A stretch of 64,000 bases of DNA from Vibrio maritimus (GCA_003263775.1 JYJJ01000051.1:186001-250000), one strand, 5' to 3'; positions 9,300 through 19,526 are shown, numbered from the stretch's first letter. Numbers and translations are program-made. The notes: generated by a model from the sequence alone, not told the origin.

Positions 9300-10184
9300 C
9301 TAATCAATTTCCGCCGCCGTTAGATCTTGTTTTCTTAACTTCTCTCGAAGCGTTTCCATTGCTACTTTCTGAATTTGTCGTACGCGTTCTCTAGTTACTC
9401 CGACAATACTACCGACTTCTTCGAGTGTTTTAGGCTCATCATCAAGAAGGCCGAAGCGATGGTAGAGAATGGTCTTATGTTTATCTGGCAAGCCATCAAC
9501 TAAGCTGACCAATTCTTTGTTTAAATTCTGTGTGACAATGTCACGTTCTGGTAGTTCGAACACATCATCATCGTCGATCGTTTGCAGGTGATCTTTCTTA
9601 TCGCCATCGTCATCCCAACCATTGTCGAGGGACAGTGACTGCTCTGATAGCTTAAGTAACTTACTTACCTCGTCTGCAGAGCGGCCAGTTTTCTCTGCAA
9701 TTTCTGCAAAGGTAGGCTCATGTTTGCCTTCTCTTCGTAGTTGATGGGCGGCCTTGCTGCATTCGCGAATTTGTTTGGTTACATGAACGGGAACGCGGAT
9801 AGTGCGTCCTTGGTTCATAATAGCGCGGTCTATCGCTTGCTGGATCCACCAAACCGCGTAAGTTGAAAAGCGGTAGCCAAGCTCGGGATCAAATTTGTCG
9901 ACAGCCTGAATGAGACCAATGTTGCCTTCGTTAATGAGGTCATAAAAATCGAGTCCGCGATTGGCGTAGCGTTTTGCGGTTTTGATGACTAGGCGTAAAT
10001 TGGCGTTTATCAAACGCTGTCTTGCTTCTACATCGCCAGTGCGCGCCTTACGTGCAATGAGCCTTTCTTCTTCGGCGGTGAGCAGGTTGTGGTTTGATAC
10101 CTGTTTAAAGTAGCTAGTACCAATATTGGCAGTGTCGTCCTTGTGTGTGGAGCTTCGTTGAGCACGGTTTTCTTCAAGTTTCAA
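9300..10184 (-). CDS. RpoS-like alternative sigma factor (RpoX/RpoQ type)
   Basis: Sigma-70 family factor of 294 residues, shorter than RpoS (about 330) and lacking its acidic N-terminus. Region 2 is complete: [18 protein letters not shown], then [21 protein letters not shown], then [20 protein letters not shown]. Region 3 contains [17 protein letters not shown]. Region 4 ends in [22 protein letters not shown], the -35 recognition helix. An acidic insert ([21 protein letters not shown]) lies near residues 195-215. It differs clearly from canonical Vibrio RpoS, so I read it as one of the extra RpoS-like factors described in vibrios (RpoX or RpoQ); which one I cannot say. The start is TTG at 10184, supported by AAGGGG seven bases upstream and no usable ATG. 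Two palindromes lie in its upstream region. Confidence 0.85.
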   Translation of the reverse strand: MKLEENRAQRSSTHKDDTANIGTSYFKQVSNHNLLTAEEERLIARKARTGDVEARQRLINANLRLVIKTAKRYANRGLDFYDLINEGNIGLIQAVDKFDPELGYRFSTYAVWWIQQAIDRAIMNQGRTIRVPVHVTKQIRECSKAAHQLRREGKHEPTFAEIAEKTGRSADEVSKLLKLSEQSLSLDNGWDDDGDKKDHLQTIDDDDVFELPERDIVTQNLNKELVSLVDGLPDKHKTILYHRFGLLDDEPKTLEEVGSIVGVTRERVRQIQKVAMETLREKLRKQDLTAAEID

Positions 10185-10230
10185 ATTAACCCCTTACCAA
10201 CTGCGTCATTGGTTTATTATTAGCCTTATA

Positions 10231-10258
10231 ATTGATGTGAATACATGCTCACATCAAT
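10231..10258. promoter_or_regulatory. 28-bp perfect palindrome upstream of the sigma factor gene
   Basis: ATTGATGTGA-N8-TCACATCAAT, with perfect 10-bp arms, 46 bases upstream of the TTG start. It contains TGTGA/TCACA but with 8 rather than 6 bases between, so it is not a normal CRP site. Position suits an operator controlling the sigma factor; the binding protein is unknown. Confidence 0.55.
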
Positions 10259-10370
10259 ACTGTAAATTACTATAACTTCGTAACAATGAACAGCGTACGC
10301 TTACCAAGTAATTACACATATTTGCAACATTCGCGTGCGTGCTAGGGTGAATATTTGTTTATTTATAGAA

Positions 10371-10389
10371 AATAAGAATCGTTCTTATA
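10371..10389. promoter_or_regulatory. Fur-box-like site
   Basis: AATAAGAATCGTTCTTATA is symmetric (ATAAGAA-TCG-TTCTTAT) and matches 15 of 19 positions of the Fur consensus form AATGAGAATCATTCTCATT as I recall it. It lies about 190 bases upstream of the sigma factor and 525 bases upstream of the Cys-rich gene, so its target is uncertain. Confidence 0.5.
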
Positions 10390-10913
10390 AGGGCTGTATT
10401 TTTGACTGATAAAAATGTTGATTTGTATCATGTTGAAATAACAGCTTATTCGACTATTTATAAATATGACTATTGCCTTTTAAAACGACAAAAGATGTTT
10501 ACTGATGCCATTGTAAACTTGAGTTTTAGTCGTTGGTTTACATTGGGTTGGATTTTGGTATTTTAGGGGGTGCTATTATACATTTGAAGTGTATTAGAGT
10601 AATTCACTGATTTTCCTTGAATAAGGCTGGTTATTAGGTCATGGAACTGTCATGGTTAGTTGTTTTGACTGTAATTAAGGGTATTATTTGTTTATGTGAT
10701 TTTAAGTCAAAAAATCAATGCAACAAATGGTCTGTTACTTAGTTTCTTTACAAAGATTTTACAGTAATGGTGTGATTTATAAATCTATTGCCAAAGTCGA
10801 AAATACGAGGCTTCTATCATTTTTCTACAATAGTGCCTGCTATTAACACATTTCATTAAACTTTAGTCTAAGCTAGCGTTAAGAATAATAAATAATAGTT
10901 TGGACACAACAGA

Positions 10914-11204
10914 ATGAATACAGAACTCAAACAAAAAATCGAAGAATTATTGTTGCTCGCTAAGTCTCAAGGCGTTTCAATTATTGGTGTTGTTGACTCT
11001 CCTGAAAGCAATGATTGTCGTATTTTTAAGTCATTAGAGTTGGACTGCAAAGCGGGTACTCGTAATTTAGACAGTTTGCTGATGGGGCAGCACTGCAAAA
11101 TGGACAAGGAGTGCTGTAAAACGTGCAATTTGGCGAAACCTCGAGTGTCTGATGACGGTTTAGCGATCCTGTTTTCAGAGTTACGCGAAGAGGAAACGGT
11201 TTAG
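10914..11204 (+). CDS. Small Cys-rich protein, unknown function
   Basis: 96 residues, not recognised. The N-terminal half is a predicted helix followed by a hydrophobic beta-like segment (VSIIGVVDSPE); the centre holds six Cys, including C-x(6)-CC-x(2)-C in the segment HCKMDKECCKTCNLAKP (residues 63-79), which could bind a metal or an Fe-S cluster. It has no signal peptide and is likely cytoplasmic. The upstream region carries a Fur-box-like palindrome, though far away. Base composition is like its neighbours. Real-gene status rests on codon use and a clean start; ribosome site is weak (ACACAACAG). Confidence 0.6.
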   Translation: MNTELKQKIEELLLLAKSQGVSIIGVVDSPESNDCRIFKSLELDCKAGTRNLDSLLMGQHCKMDKECCKTCNLAKPRVSDDGLAILFSELREEETV

Positions 11205-11471
11205 CTTTTGATTTCGTATCCTATGTGAGTAGGCGACTAACCCAAATATCTGGCAAACGTGCGTAGCGATGGCGTTACGATGCCAGATCTGTTGTTCGCT
11301 TACTCTTTGACTGTGAAAGTCAAACTCCTACGATCTCCCTGCTATTGAATTCTTTTCATGCACTTACAGACCTAACTTCATTTGGTTTGAAAGCCCGACA
11401 CGCGTACACTAGTAAAAAACATCTGATAAACCTAGCTCTAGACCAACCTAGCTCTAGAGCAACATAGCGAA

Positions 11472-12509
11472 ATGGACACCATGCTAAGCAACCAATTTGA
11501 CCCTCAGATTCAAAATCACATCGATCAAAAAACGAAACCTCTCGGTGCTCTCGGTGAGCTAGAATACGTTGCCGCGCAGCTCGCCAAAATTCAAAGTCAC
11601 GCCCGTGGCCAATTTGTAAATAAAATCGCCCTGTCCAACTCTAAGGTTGTCGTGTTCGCAGGCGATCACGGCATCGCAGAGCAGGGTGTGAGTATTGCGC
11701 CGAGTGCGGTGACGCAGCAAATGGTGACAAACTTCCTTGCTGGTGGGGCTGCTATTAATTGTTTTTGTCGAGCGAACGATATTGATTTTCAAGTGGTCGA
11801 CTGCGGCATGCTAGCACCTATTGAAACCCAATCTTCTCAGTTAATACTCAGTCGTCTTGGTTGTGGAACCACAGACTTTTCAACTCAGCCAGCAATGAGC
11901 GCATCGCAGCTTGCTCAAGGTATAGAGGGTGGACGCGAGATTGTGAATCAGTGCGTGGCGAACGGAGCTGATTTATTGATATTTGGCGAGATGGGGATTG
12001 GCAATACCAGCTCAGCATCGGCTCTGCTTTCCGCGTTGACCGATCTTTCAGTGGTAGAAAGTGTTGGCCTAGGTACCGGTATCAATCCAGAACAACTATC
12101 GAGAAAGACGGCTTTGGTTGAACAGGCGCTATCTCGCTTTGATGAGCGTGATGTAATGACGGTTCTGGCGCAGCTAGGCGGATTTGAAATTGTTCATATG
12201 GTTGGTGCGTTTTTGCAAGCAAGTAAGCAGCAAGTTCCTGTACTTGTCGATGGCTTTATTGTCTCTGTTGCCGCGCTAGCCGCATGCAAGCTTGAGCCAT
12301 CAGTGCGTGACTATTTGATTTTCTCTCATGTCTCGAATGAAGGTGCACATCGTTTTGTTTTGGATGAGCTGAACGCATCACCGCTACTGGATTTGTCTTT
12401 ACGTTTAGGTGAGGGCACAGGTGCAGCACTGGCACTGCCTCTTATTCGTTGCGCGGTTGAGTTTTACAATGAAATGGCGAGTTTTGAAAGTGCTGGAGTA
12501 ACGGTGTGA
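11472..12509 (+). CDS. cobT: Nicotinate-nucleotide--dimethylbenzimidazole phosphoribosyltransferase CobT
   Basis: Makes alpha-ribazole 5'-phosphate from dimethylbenzimidazole and nicotinate mononucleotide, the lower-ligand branch of cobalamin assembly. 345 residues, family length. Visible signatures: KTKPLGALGELE near the N-terminus, VVFAGDHGIAEQGVSIAPSAVT (only part cited) near residue 55-70, GEMGIGNTSSASAL near 173, GLGTGI near 200, and the catalytic Glu in RLGEGTGAALAL near residue 314. ATG 11472 and ATG 11481 are both possible starts; neither has a strong ribosome site. First gene of a tight cobTSUC operon, overlapping cobS by 4 bases. I looked for a cobalamin riboswitch in 11205-11471 and saw no B12-box sequence. 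Confidence 0.95.
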   Translation: MDTMLSNQFDPQIQNHIDQKTKPLGALGELEYVAAQLAKIQSHARGQFVNKIALSNSKVVVFAGDHGIAEQGVSIAPSAVTQQMVTNFLAGGAAINCFCRANDIDFQVVDCGMLAPIETQSSQLILSRLGCGTTDFSTQPAMSASQLAQGIEGGREIVNQCVANGADLLIFGEMGIGNTSSASALLSALTDLSVVESVGLGTGINPEQLSRKTALVEQALSRFDERDVMTVLAQLGGFEIVHMVGAFLQASKQQVPVLVDGFIVSVAALAACKLEPSVRDYLIFSHVSNEGAHRFVLDELNASPLLDLSLRLGEGTGAALALPLIRCAVEFYNEMASFESAGVTV

Positions 12510-13288
12510 GTGAGCAAGTCTCGTTTTGGCGCTATCAGTGGCAACTGTTCTGTTTGGCATTGAGTTTTTTCTCAAGACTGCCGATACCCGCTAGTACCCC
12601 ATACTCTACTGAAAGAATGAATCGAGCTGGGCGCTATTTCGCTACGGTTGGCGTGTTATTGGGTGCTTTGTGCGGAGGGCTTTACACGGCTGTTAATGGG
12701 CTTTTGCCGACCGGTATCGCAGTCGTGATTACCATGGTGTTTAGCCTGTTGCTCACCGGTGCGTTTCACGAAGATGGTCTCGCAGATATGGCCGACGGTA
12801 TCGGCGGAGGTATGACCCAAGAGCGCCGTCTAGAGATCATGAAAGACAGCCGTCTCGGCACTTACGGTGTGGCGACCTTAGTCATGGCTCTGCTTTTGAA
12901 ATATGCAGTCTTGGTCGAGCTGTCCACACAAGTAAACCTATTTGCTGTTTTCGTCATTGGTTACGCGTTCAGTCGCGCCGTTGCCGCTTCGCTTATTTCC
13001 GCGATGCCTTATGTGTCAGACCCGAAAGGAAGCAAGAGTAAACCCCTTGCCAATACACAGACTCCCGGCGAACTGGTATTTTTGGCACTATGTGGCGTGC
13101 TGCCTGCCTTGATGTACGACATGACGTTGGCGGCGATTTTGATTGCTTTTGCCTTGGTATTTCGCATCGTATTTACTAAATGGCTTTTGGCACGTTTAGG
13201 TGGTTTTACGGGTGACTGCTTGGGTGCAGCGCAGCAGTTGGTTGAGCTAATGACTTACGTGCTCATGTTAATGGTTTTTCTGGGGTAG
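12506..13288 (+). CDS. cobS: Adenosylcobinamide-GDP ribazoletransferase CobS
   Basis: Membrane enzyme that joins adenosylcobinamide-GDP and alpha-ribazole (phosphate) to give adenosylcobalamin (phosphate). 260 residues with several hydrophobic segments; the conserved acidic region HEDGLADMADGIGGG (near residues 88-102), RLEIMKDSRLGTYG, and C-terminal GGFTGDCLGAAQQL (near 230-243) mark the family. The start is GTG at 12506 inside the cobT stop (GTGA overlap), so the two are translationally coupled. cobU follows after 10 bases. Confidence 0.95.
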   Translation: MSEQVSFWRYQWQLFCLALSFFSRLPIPASTPYSTERMNRAGRYFATVGVLLGALCGGLYTAVNGLLPTGIAVVITMVFSLLLTGAFHEDGLADMADGIGGGMTQERRLEIMKDSRLGTYGVATLVMALLLKYAVLVELSTQVNLFAVFVIGYAFSRAVAASLISAMPYVSDPKGSKSKPLANTQTPGELVFLALCGVLPALMYDMTLAAILIAFALVFRIVFTKWLLARLGGFTGDCLGAAQQLVELMTYVLMLMVFLG

Positions 13289-13298
13289 TGAGATAGCG

Positions 13299-13865
13299 AT
13301 GACGGTGGAGTTAGTGTTGGGCGGTGCCCGTTCTGGTAAGTCGCGCTTTGCTGAGAAAAGAGTCCTCTCATTATGTGAGTTGGGTGACCGTGACCAGTGT
13401 GTCATGACCAAACATTATCTAGCGACCTCTGAGCCGCTGGATGAGGAAATGCAGCGACGCATCGCTCATCATCAGCAGCAGCGCGGTGACGGCTGGACAG
13501 AGTGGGAAGTTCCTCTTGAGTTATCAGGCGCACTGATGGCGTTTTCTAATTGTGATGTCGTCTTGGTTGAATGCTTAACCTTGTGGCTCAACAATGTCAT
13601 CTATTATGCACAGCAGAGCGGTGGTGATGTTGAGCAAGAGATTGAGCACGCAATTACATCATTAGTCGAAAGTCTAGAGCGCTGTGAAGCCCACGTTGTA
13701 TTGGTATCCAATGAAGTTGGTCTTGGTGTGGTGCCGTTGGGCGAAGTGTCACGTTTGTTTGTCGACAATGCCGGAAGAATGAATCAGCGTGTCGCTGCTA
13801 TCGCGCAGCAAGTGACGCTGGTGGCGGCTGGATTACCTCTGGTGCTAAAGGGAGCTGCTCAATGA
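13299..13865 (+). CDS. cobU: Adenosylcobinamide kinase / guanylyltransferase CobU
   Basis: Bifunctional enzyme: phosphorylates adenosylcobinamide and transfers GMP to give adenosylcobinamide-GDP, the CobS substrate. 188 residues. P-loop GGARSGKS is at residues 8-15; HHQQQRGDGWTEWEVP (near 57-72) carries the guanylylated His region; VVLVECLTLWLNN near 87 and VSNEVGLGVVP near 132 are family signatures. ATGA overlap with cobC at the 3' end. Confidence 0.95.
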   Translation: MTVELVLGGARSGKSRFAEKRVLSLCELGDRDQCVMTKHYLATSEPLDEEMQRRIAHHQQQRGDGWTEWEVPLELSGALMAFSNCDVVLVECLTLWLNNVIYYAQQSGGDVEQEIEHAITSLVESLERCEAHVVLVSNEVGLGVVPLGEVSRLFVDNAGRMNQRVAAIAQQVTLVAAGLPLVLKGAAQ

Positions 13866-14485
13866 AAGTGAACGTATTTTTAATGCGTCACGCGAAAGTC
13901 GACGGTGCCGCTGCCCTTTATGGCCATACTGATGTCGGTATTAAGGCTGAACATAATAGTCAGGCGCTTCAAGCTTTATTGAGTGAGTCCCTTGATATAA
14001 ACCGGGTGGTCAGTTCGCCATTGTCCCGATGCATGAGCCTTGCAAGCCCCTTCACTGAACAAGCTGGTATTGAACTTAACATTGACCCCGCATTCGCTGA
14101 AATGAATTTCGGTGATTTCGATGGCGTACCTTTTGACTGTATGTCAAAAGAGGAGTGGCAAACGCTAGAGCCGTTCTGGACAACTCCTGCTACGTGCCAG
14201 TTACCCAATGCAGAAACGCTTGAAGATTTTCACCTGCGAGTGAGCATGGCTTGGCATAGGCTCCTTCAAACCCATCAACATACCCTTCTTGTCTGTCACG
14301 GCGGGGTCATTCGCCAAATTCTAGCAGATGTCCTCGGCCTCGATTGGCGCAATCCTAAGCTTTATTCGGCGCTTGCGATCGGTAATGCGACCGTGACACA
14401 GCTGCAGTTTGAATCGCGCTATCCGTCGATGATAAGTGTTAAGGTGATTGGGCAGCCGATCGCTTCTTTTGCGTTGATGGATTAA
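13862..14485 (+). CDS. cobC: Histidine phosphatase, alpha-ribazole phosphatase CobC-like
   Basis: Predicted to dephosphorylate alpha-ribazole 5'-phosphate or adenosylcobalamin 5'-phosphate, completing the pathway. 207 residues of the histidine phosphatase superfamily: the phosphoacceptor His10 lies in LMRHAKVDG, the conserved acid in FAEMNFGDFDG (near 80), and the second catalytic His in LLVCHGGVIRQI (near 145). Assignment to CobC rather than a generic phosphoglycerate mutase-like enzyme rests on the 4-base overlap with cobU and the operon context. Confidence 0.88.
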   Translation: MKVNVFLMRHAKVDGAAALYGHTDVGIKAEHNSQALQALLSESLDINRVVSSPLSRCMSLASPFTEQAGIELNIDPAFAEMNFGDFDGVPFDCMSKEEWQTLEPFWTTPATCQLPNAETLEDFHLRVSMAWHRLLQTHQHTLLVCHGGVIRQILADVLGLDWRNPKLYSALAIGNATVTQLQFESRYPSMISVKVIGQPIASFALMD

Positions 14486-14632
14486 ATCTGAAGTCAGCTT
14501 ATCTAATACCACACGATCTTCCTAACTGATTGAAAGTTATTAAGCATTGATAATTGGTGTTGCTGTCTCCATATTAGTTCGTATATGTATTGCTATATGC
14601 ACAGTCACATAACGATCTACTAGGGAAAGCTT

Positions 14633-16431
14633 ATGAAAAACGCGGTTTGGGATTTATCGATTGCCTATCAAGGATTGAATGACCCCAAGGTTGAACAAGA
14701 CATTGAGCTGATTCAACGCTCGATTTCATTACTGACTCATCATCAAGAAGAACGTAAGCACGTGATTGCGATGCAAAACGCGATTCAGACCATGGAAGCG
14801 GCAAGCACCTTGCTTAATACGGTAAGCACACTGGCCAACTGCCATGCCTCGACTAATGCCCAAAACACTCAAGCTAAACAGCTAATTGGTCGTTTGTCTC
14901 AATTGAGCTCGGAGCTGGAACAAGCATTCAGCCCTTATGAAAATGTTTTGGCATTTGCCGATGTCGCTTTTATTCAGCAAGTCCTCGATCACGACAACCC
15001 CTCGGTAGCGGGACAAGGTTTTCAAATCGAACTTCTCCAGCGCAAAGCACAGACTCAACTCAGCATTGCTGAAGAGCAGTTGCTGTCAGCGATGCAGGTT
15101 GATGGTCGCGATGCGTGGGGACGTCTCTATGACAACATTACTGGGTCACTAAGCATCACGATTGAAACGGATCAGGGTACAGAAACGTTAGGCTTCTCAG
15201 CGGCAGCTAGCCTTTTATATGGCGGCGAGTTTACGAAGCAAGAAGCGGCTTGGAAAGGGATTCAATCGGCAATGAAGGCGAACGACACTTCATTTGCAGC
15301 TATCGTGAATGCACTCGCAGGCTGGCGTCATAATGAAGGGAAAAAACGCTCTCATAACAGCGAAGAGCACTTTCTCGACCCAAGCCTAAGAGCGAATCGC
15401 ATTCAACGTGAGACCTTAGAAGCCATGATGTCGGTGGCAAAAAGCATCGTGCTATCGGTCAAAAAGCCGGTAAGCTGATGGCAAAAGTTCATGGCCTGCC
15501 AAGTATGACGCCTTGGAACCACCTTGCTGCTATGCCGCCATTGGGTAACGGCGAAGCTAAAGTCTACGAGTTTGCGGAAGGCATTGAAGTGATCAAGTGT
15601 GCCTTTGAACAAGTGAATCCAGAGATGGCTGAGTTTGTACAAACGATGGTGGATAATGGCTGGATAGATGCTGAGCCATCAGAAAACCGTCGACTTGGCG
15701 CTTATTGCACGCAGCTTGCTGCGACTCGTACACCTCTTGTGTTCATGACTTGGGGCGGTAGCCGCTCTGACCTATTGACGCTTGCTCACGAACTTGGCCA
15801 TGCATTCCACAATTGGGTGATGCGTGATTTGCCGCTATGTCGCACTAGCTATCCAATGACCCTTGCAGAAACTGCGTCTATCTTTGCTGAAAATATCGTG
15901 CGCGATTATTTGTTGGAACAAGCAAAAACCAGTGAAGAAAAGCTGGAGATGTTGTGGGAAGAGCTGTCGTCCGCTTACGCACTCACCATTAATATTCCGG
16001 TTCGTTTTGAGTTTGAAAAAGCGTTCTATCAAGCGCGTCAAGAGAGTGAGCTTGATGCAGACCAGCTATGTGAGTTGATGTCGACAACATGGGCTGAGTG
16101 GTACGGTGACTCAATGGAAGGCACTGACCCTTACTTCTGGGCGAGTAAACTGCACTTTAGTATCTCTGAATTGAGCTTCTACAATTATCCGTACTTATTT
16201 GGCTACTTGTTTAGCCAGGGTGTGTATGCTCAGCGTGAGCAAAAAGGGGATAGCTTCTATCCTGATTATGTGGCGCTGCTCCGAGATACGGGCTCACACC
16301 TTGCGGAAGATGTGGTGTTCAAACACATGAATAAAGATCTCACGCAAGCGGAGTTTTGGGAACAAGGCATGCAAAGCTTATCAATGAAAGTTGATGAGTT
16401 TGAAGCACTTCTTAACGAGATTGGTCGATAG
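14633..16431 (+). CDS. M3 family oligoendopeptidase (PepF-like), frame broken once
   Basis: Zinc metallopeptidase that cleaves short peptides in the cytoplasm. The corrected product is about 599 residues, the PepF/M3B size. The zinc motif HEXXH appears as LAHELGHAFHNW in the C-terminal half with the third ligand Glu in LAETASIFAEN about 25 residues later. The frame breaks in the A run at 15439-15443; one extra A gives KKHRAIGQKAGKLMAKV and joins the halves, so I treat it as one intact gene. Start ATG 14633 follows GGGAAAGC. Stands alone between cobC and astE; no signal peptide. Confidence 0.88.
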
Positions 16432-16622
16432 CACGGCTTAGCCCTCACCAGTATTATGGTTTTACAGCTGATGAGGGCAAATTGGCTTTAAGTGGCCTGT
16501 TTTTTGAGCAGTTTGGAGTTTTTCTCCCCAAGTAACGCGACTTACTTCGATAAACGCGATCATATTCGTATAATTTTCTCTCTTGTTTCATTACCATACC
16601 GCTGTTAGATAGGGAGCAGCGC

Positions 16623-17651
16623 ATGACGAAATCGTTTTTTCGCCAGTCATTTCTAAAAGATACTTTAGAAACCGAAACTGAATTCACCGCAATATCAAAA
16701 ACTACCGACGACGGAATAAAACTCGATCACCGCTATCGTGGTGTCTTGGAAGTCACACCTCGCGAACTTGACGAGGAGAGTGAGCACATCATCATTTCCT
16801 GTGGGATCCACGGTGATGAGACTGCGCCAATGGAGTTGGTTGATAAAATCGTTGACGATATTGAATCGGGTTTTTTAAAGCTCAAGGCGCGCTGTTTGTT
16901 TATCATCGCACATCCAGAAGCGACCAACCGTCACACGCGTTTTATCGATGAGAATCTGAACCGTCTTTTCGGTAACAAAGAGGGCACTGTGAACCGCGAA
17001 GTCGCGATAGCCAAGCACCTTAAAAAGCTTGTGAACGACTTCTATCAAGACACGGCGGTTGAGCGTCGTTGGCACCTTGATCTGCATTGCGCTATCCGCG
17101 AGTCCAAGCATTATTCTTTTGTAGTGAGCCCTAAGACGCGACATGCCGTGCGCAGCAAAGCCTTGTTTGACTATGTCTCTAGCGCTCATATGGACGCTGT
17201 GCTGCTGTCTAATGCTCCGTCTAGTACCTTCAGTTGGTTCTCCGCTGAGAACTACGGTGCACAGGCGCTGACAATGGAACTAGGTCGCGTGGCTCGCATT
17301 GGCGAGAACGATCTGACCAAGCTTCTAGCATTTGATTTAGCCACCCGAGACTTGCTGGCTGCTGAGAAACCTGAACACTTGGCAAAAACGCCGATCATCT
17401 ATCGCGTTTCTCGCACTGTTGTTCGTCACCATGAGGACTTCGACTTCTTGTTTGACGATGATGTTGAGAACTTCACTGAGTTTAAACACGGAGAAGTGTT
17501 CGGTCATGATGGTGATAAGCCGTTGATGGCGAAAAACGATCACGAAGCGATCGTGTTCCCAAATCGCAAAGTGGTGATAGGGCAAAGAGCGGCTCTCATG
17601 GTGGTTAAAGTGGCAACTCGCTATGAGGATGACCAACTGGTCTACGATTAA
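16623..17651 (+). CDS. astE: Succinylglutamate desuccinylase AstE
   Basis: Last enzyme of the arginine succinyltransferase pathway: hydrolyses N-succinylglutamate to succinate and glutamate. 342 residues. Zinc ligands are seen in SCGIHGDETAP (His63, Glu66) and WHLDLHCAIRES (His near 155); the substrate-binding FIDENLNRLFG lies near residue 105 and TMELGRVARIGEND near 218 carries the general-base Glu. ATG 16623 has GGGAGCAGC upstream. The other ast genes are not in the window, so here astE is separate from an astCADB operon. Confidence 0.93.
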   Translation: MTKSFFRQSFLKDTLETETEFTAISKTTDDGIKLDHRYRGVLEVTPRELDEESEHIIISCGIHGDETAPMELVDKIVDDIESGFLKLKARCLFIIAHPEATNRHTRFIDENLNRLFGNKEGTVNREVAIAKHLKKLVNDFYQDTAVERRWHLDLHCAIRESKHYSFVVSPKTRHAVRSKALFDYVSSAHMDAVLLSNAPSSTFSWFSAENYGAQALTMELGRVARIGENDLTKLLAFDLATRDLLAAEKPEHLAKTPIIYRVSRTVVRHHEDFDFLFDDDVENFTEFKHGEVFGHDGDKPLMAKNDHEAIVFPNRKVVIGQRAALMVVKVATRYEDDQLVYD

Positions 17652-17696
17652 TAGAAAATCAGTGGCGTTCTTGAGCGCGGCTGTTATGCTCCTCTA

Positions 17697-18695
17697 ATGG
17701 AATTCAATCAGTTACTGAATCAAAACCAAAGACGCTGGCACATCCTAATGATAGTGATGTCAGGCGTCTTATTTACTTGCGCGCTACTTCACCTTTCTGT
17801 TGGCGAAGTATTCATCAATCCTTTTTCTCCGCAATCTGCGCTAGAGTCCCGTCTCCTTTATGATCTGCGTATGCCTAGGCTGTTTGCCGCAGCTGCGATT
17901 GGCGCCGCGTTGGCGCTGTCTGGTGCTTCGCTTCAAGTACTATTGGGCAATGTACTGGCCGAGCCGGGAGTGCTCGGTATTTCCGGTGGTGCCAGTTTAG
18001 GCATGGTGCTGATACTGTTTGCTTTCCCTGCTGCTGCGACGCCGTTAGGATTTATGCTCGCCGGCGTGCTCGGGGCGCTTGGCTTTACACTTATTTTAGT
18101 CTCGATGGCAAAAACGCTGCGACTGACTACGACTCGCTTACTGTTAATCGGGGTGGCATTAGGTATTTTGTCCGGTGCTGTGGTGACGTGGGCGTTTTAT
18201 TTTAGTGATGATTTGAGCATTCGCCAGCTCATGTATTGGCTCATGGGCAGTGTTGGTGGTGTCAGTTGGTATCAGCACACACTCACTATTGCCATGATTC
18301 CAGTGGCTATTTGGCTGTGCAGCAAGGGCACAACGCTCGATAAGCTGATGGTTGGGGAAATCCACGCTAAGCAACTCGGTATCGATGTACTCCGAATTCG
18401 CTGGCAGCTAATACTCGCTGTCTCGCTGTTGGTCGGAGGCTCTGTCGCACTCGGTGGCGTTATCAGTTTTGTCGGTTTGGTTGTGCCTCATCTATTGCGC
18501 TTGGCGTTTGGTACAGAGAATCGATACTTGTTGCCGTTATCAGCGCTGACCGGGGCGGCTTTGTTAGTGGTCTCCGATATCTTGGCGAGAACGGTGCTAG
18601 ACTCCGCAGAGTTGCCCGTTGGCGTCATGACGACGACAATCGGTGCTCCTGTGTTTATTTGGATGCTGCTAAGAAACCATGATTCAAGTTCATAA
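17697..18695 (+). CDS. btuC: Vitamin B12 ABC transporter permease BtuC
   Basis: Inner-membrane permease for cobalamin import, FecCD family, 332 residues with about ten hydrophobic segments. Family marks: [20 protein letters not shown] (near 60-79), [20 protein letters not shown] (near 88-107), and the cytoplasmic coupling helix region [16 protein letters not shown] near 257. BtuC rather than a siderophore permease is favoured by length, sequence feel and the neighbouring cob operon. Overlaps btuD by 17 bases. No btuF or btuB is seen here. No strong ribosome site upstream. Confidence 0.9.
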   Translation: MEFNQLLNQNQRRWHILMIVMSGVLFTCALLHLSVGEVFINPFSPQSALESRLLYDLRMPRLFAAAAIGAALALSGASLQVLLGNVLAEPGVLGISGGASLGMVLILFAFPAAATPLGFMLAGVLGALGFTLILVSMAKTLRLTTTRLLLIGVALGILSGAVVTWAFYFSDDLSIRQLMYWLMGSVGGVSWYQHTLTIAMIPVAIWLCSKGTTLDKLMVGEIHAKQLGIDVLRIRWQLILAVSLLVGGSVALGGVISFVGLVVPHLLRLAFGTENRYLLPLSALTGAALLVVSDILARTVLDSAELPVGVMTTTIGAPVFIWMLLRNHDSSS

Positions 18696-19452
18696 CCTCG
18701 CCATTGGTACTCGACTTTTGCCCGCTAGCCTTTCATTTCCAGAAGGGCAGCTTACCCATGTCATAGGTCCAAATGGCAGTGGTAAGAGTACGTTGCTTGC
18801 TGCCATAGCTGGAGTGCTGAATTATGAAGGTCAGGTGGACATTGCAGGCATGGACTTAGCTGGCATGTCACTCCCTGATATGGCGACGATACGCGCGTAT
18901 CTTCCACAGGCCGCGCGCCCTGCCTTTAACATGCCTGTTTATCAATATCTCTCACTATCCATTCCCAATGGGCAGAATAGTTCCAGTGGAAAGAGTGGTG
19001 AGGAAATCCTGAACCAAGCGATCTCTGATATCACAGCGCTTTTAAAGCTCGATACTATGCTGTCGAGAACGGTGCATCATTTATCGGGTGGTGAGTGGCA
19101 GCGAGTCAGACTCGCTGCATGTTGCTTGCAGATCTGGCGCCCATTGAACCCTCATTCTAAAGTCTTGATTCTTGATGAGCCGGCGGCGCCACTGGATGTT
19201 GGGCAAGAGAAATACCTCAATCAGTTGATTGAGCTAGTGACGTCTCAAGGGCTTTCAGTCGTGGTAGCAAACCATGATTTAAATACCACGCTAAGACGTG
19301 CGGATCATGTGGTGATGCTCAACAATGGTGTCGTTGAAGCCGTCGGGACGGGCGATGAAGTATTGACGCCGGAGAATGTTGAGTCCGTGTATCAAACCTC
19401 GGTCAGCAAGATAGAAGTGAACGGCAAGCCGTTATTGATCTTCAATGAATGA
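18679..19452 (+). CDS. btuD: Vitamin B12 ABC transporter ATPase BtuD
   Basis: ATPase of the BtuCD importer, 257 residues. Walker [10 protein letters not shown] at 30-38, Q-loop in [10 protein letters not shown] near 76, signature [12 protein letters not shown] near 135, Walker [13 protein letters not shown] near 164, switch His in [17 protein letters not shown] near 195. Translationally coupled to btuC through a 17-base overlap. A strong terminator follows, so astE-btuC-btuD or btuCD may be one unit. Confidence 0.93.
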   Translation: MIQVHNLAIGTRLLPASLSFPEGQLTHVIGPNGSGKSTLLAAIAGVLNYEGQVDIAGMDLAGMSLPDMATIRAYLPQAARPAFNMPVYQYLSLSIPNGQNSSSGKSGEEILNQAISDITALLKLDTMLSRTVHHLSGGEWQRVRLAACCLQIWRPLNPHSKVLILDEPAAPLDVGQEKYLNQLIELVTSQGLSVVVANHDLNTTLRRADHVVMLNNGVVEAVGTGDEVLTPENVESVYQTSVSKIEVNGKPLLIFNE

Positions 19453-19490
19453 AGCTAAAATTTAAGTGATTGGAAAATCGATACGATGAA

Positions 19491-19518
19491 AAACGGCCTC
19501 TGATGAGGCCGTTTCTTT
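19491..19518. terminator. Terminator after btuD
   Basis: Perfect stem AAACGGCCTC / GAGGCCGTTT (19491-19500, 19505-19514), loop TGAT, T-rich on both strands. It serves btuD and the convergent gene at 19527. Confidence 0.85.
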
Positions 19519-19526
19519 AAAAGGTT

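Larger units (their letters stand above)
10185..10913. promoter_or_regulatory. 729-base AT-rich intergenic region
   Basis: Lies between the divergent sigma factor gene (minus) and the Cys-rich gene (plus). It contains two palindromes listed separately (10231-10258 and 10371-10389) and otherwise no convincing open frame. The stretch 10390-10900 is very AT-rich, with several TATAAT-like hexamers; no intrinsic terminator was seen that would support an RNA gene. Confidence 0.5.

Noticed and set aside
11205..11471. Cobalamin riboswitch upstream of cobT
   Set aside because: No B12-box-like sequence found; only a stem ATCTGGCA / TGCCAGAT (11248-11288) without a T tract.
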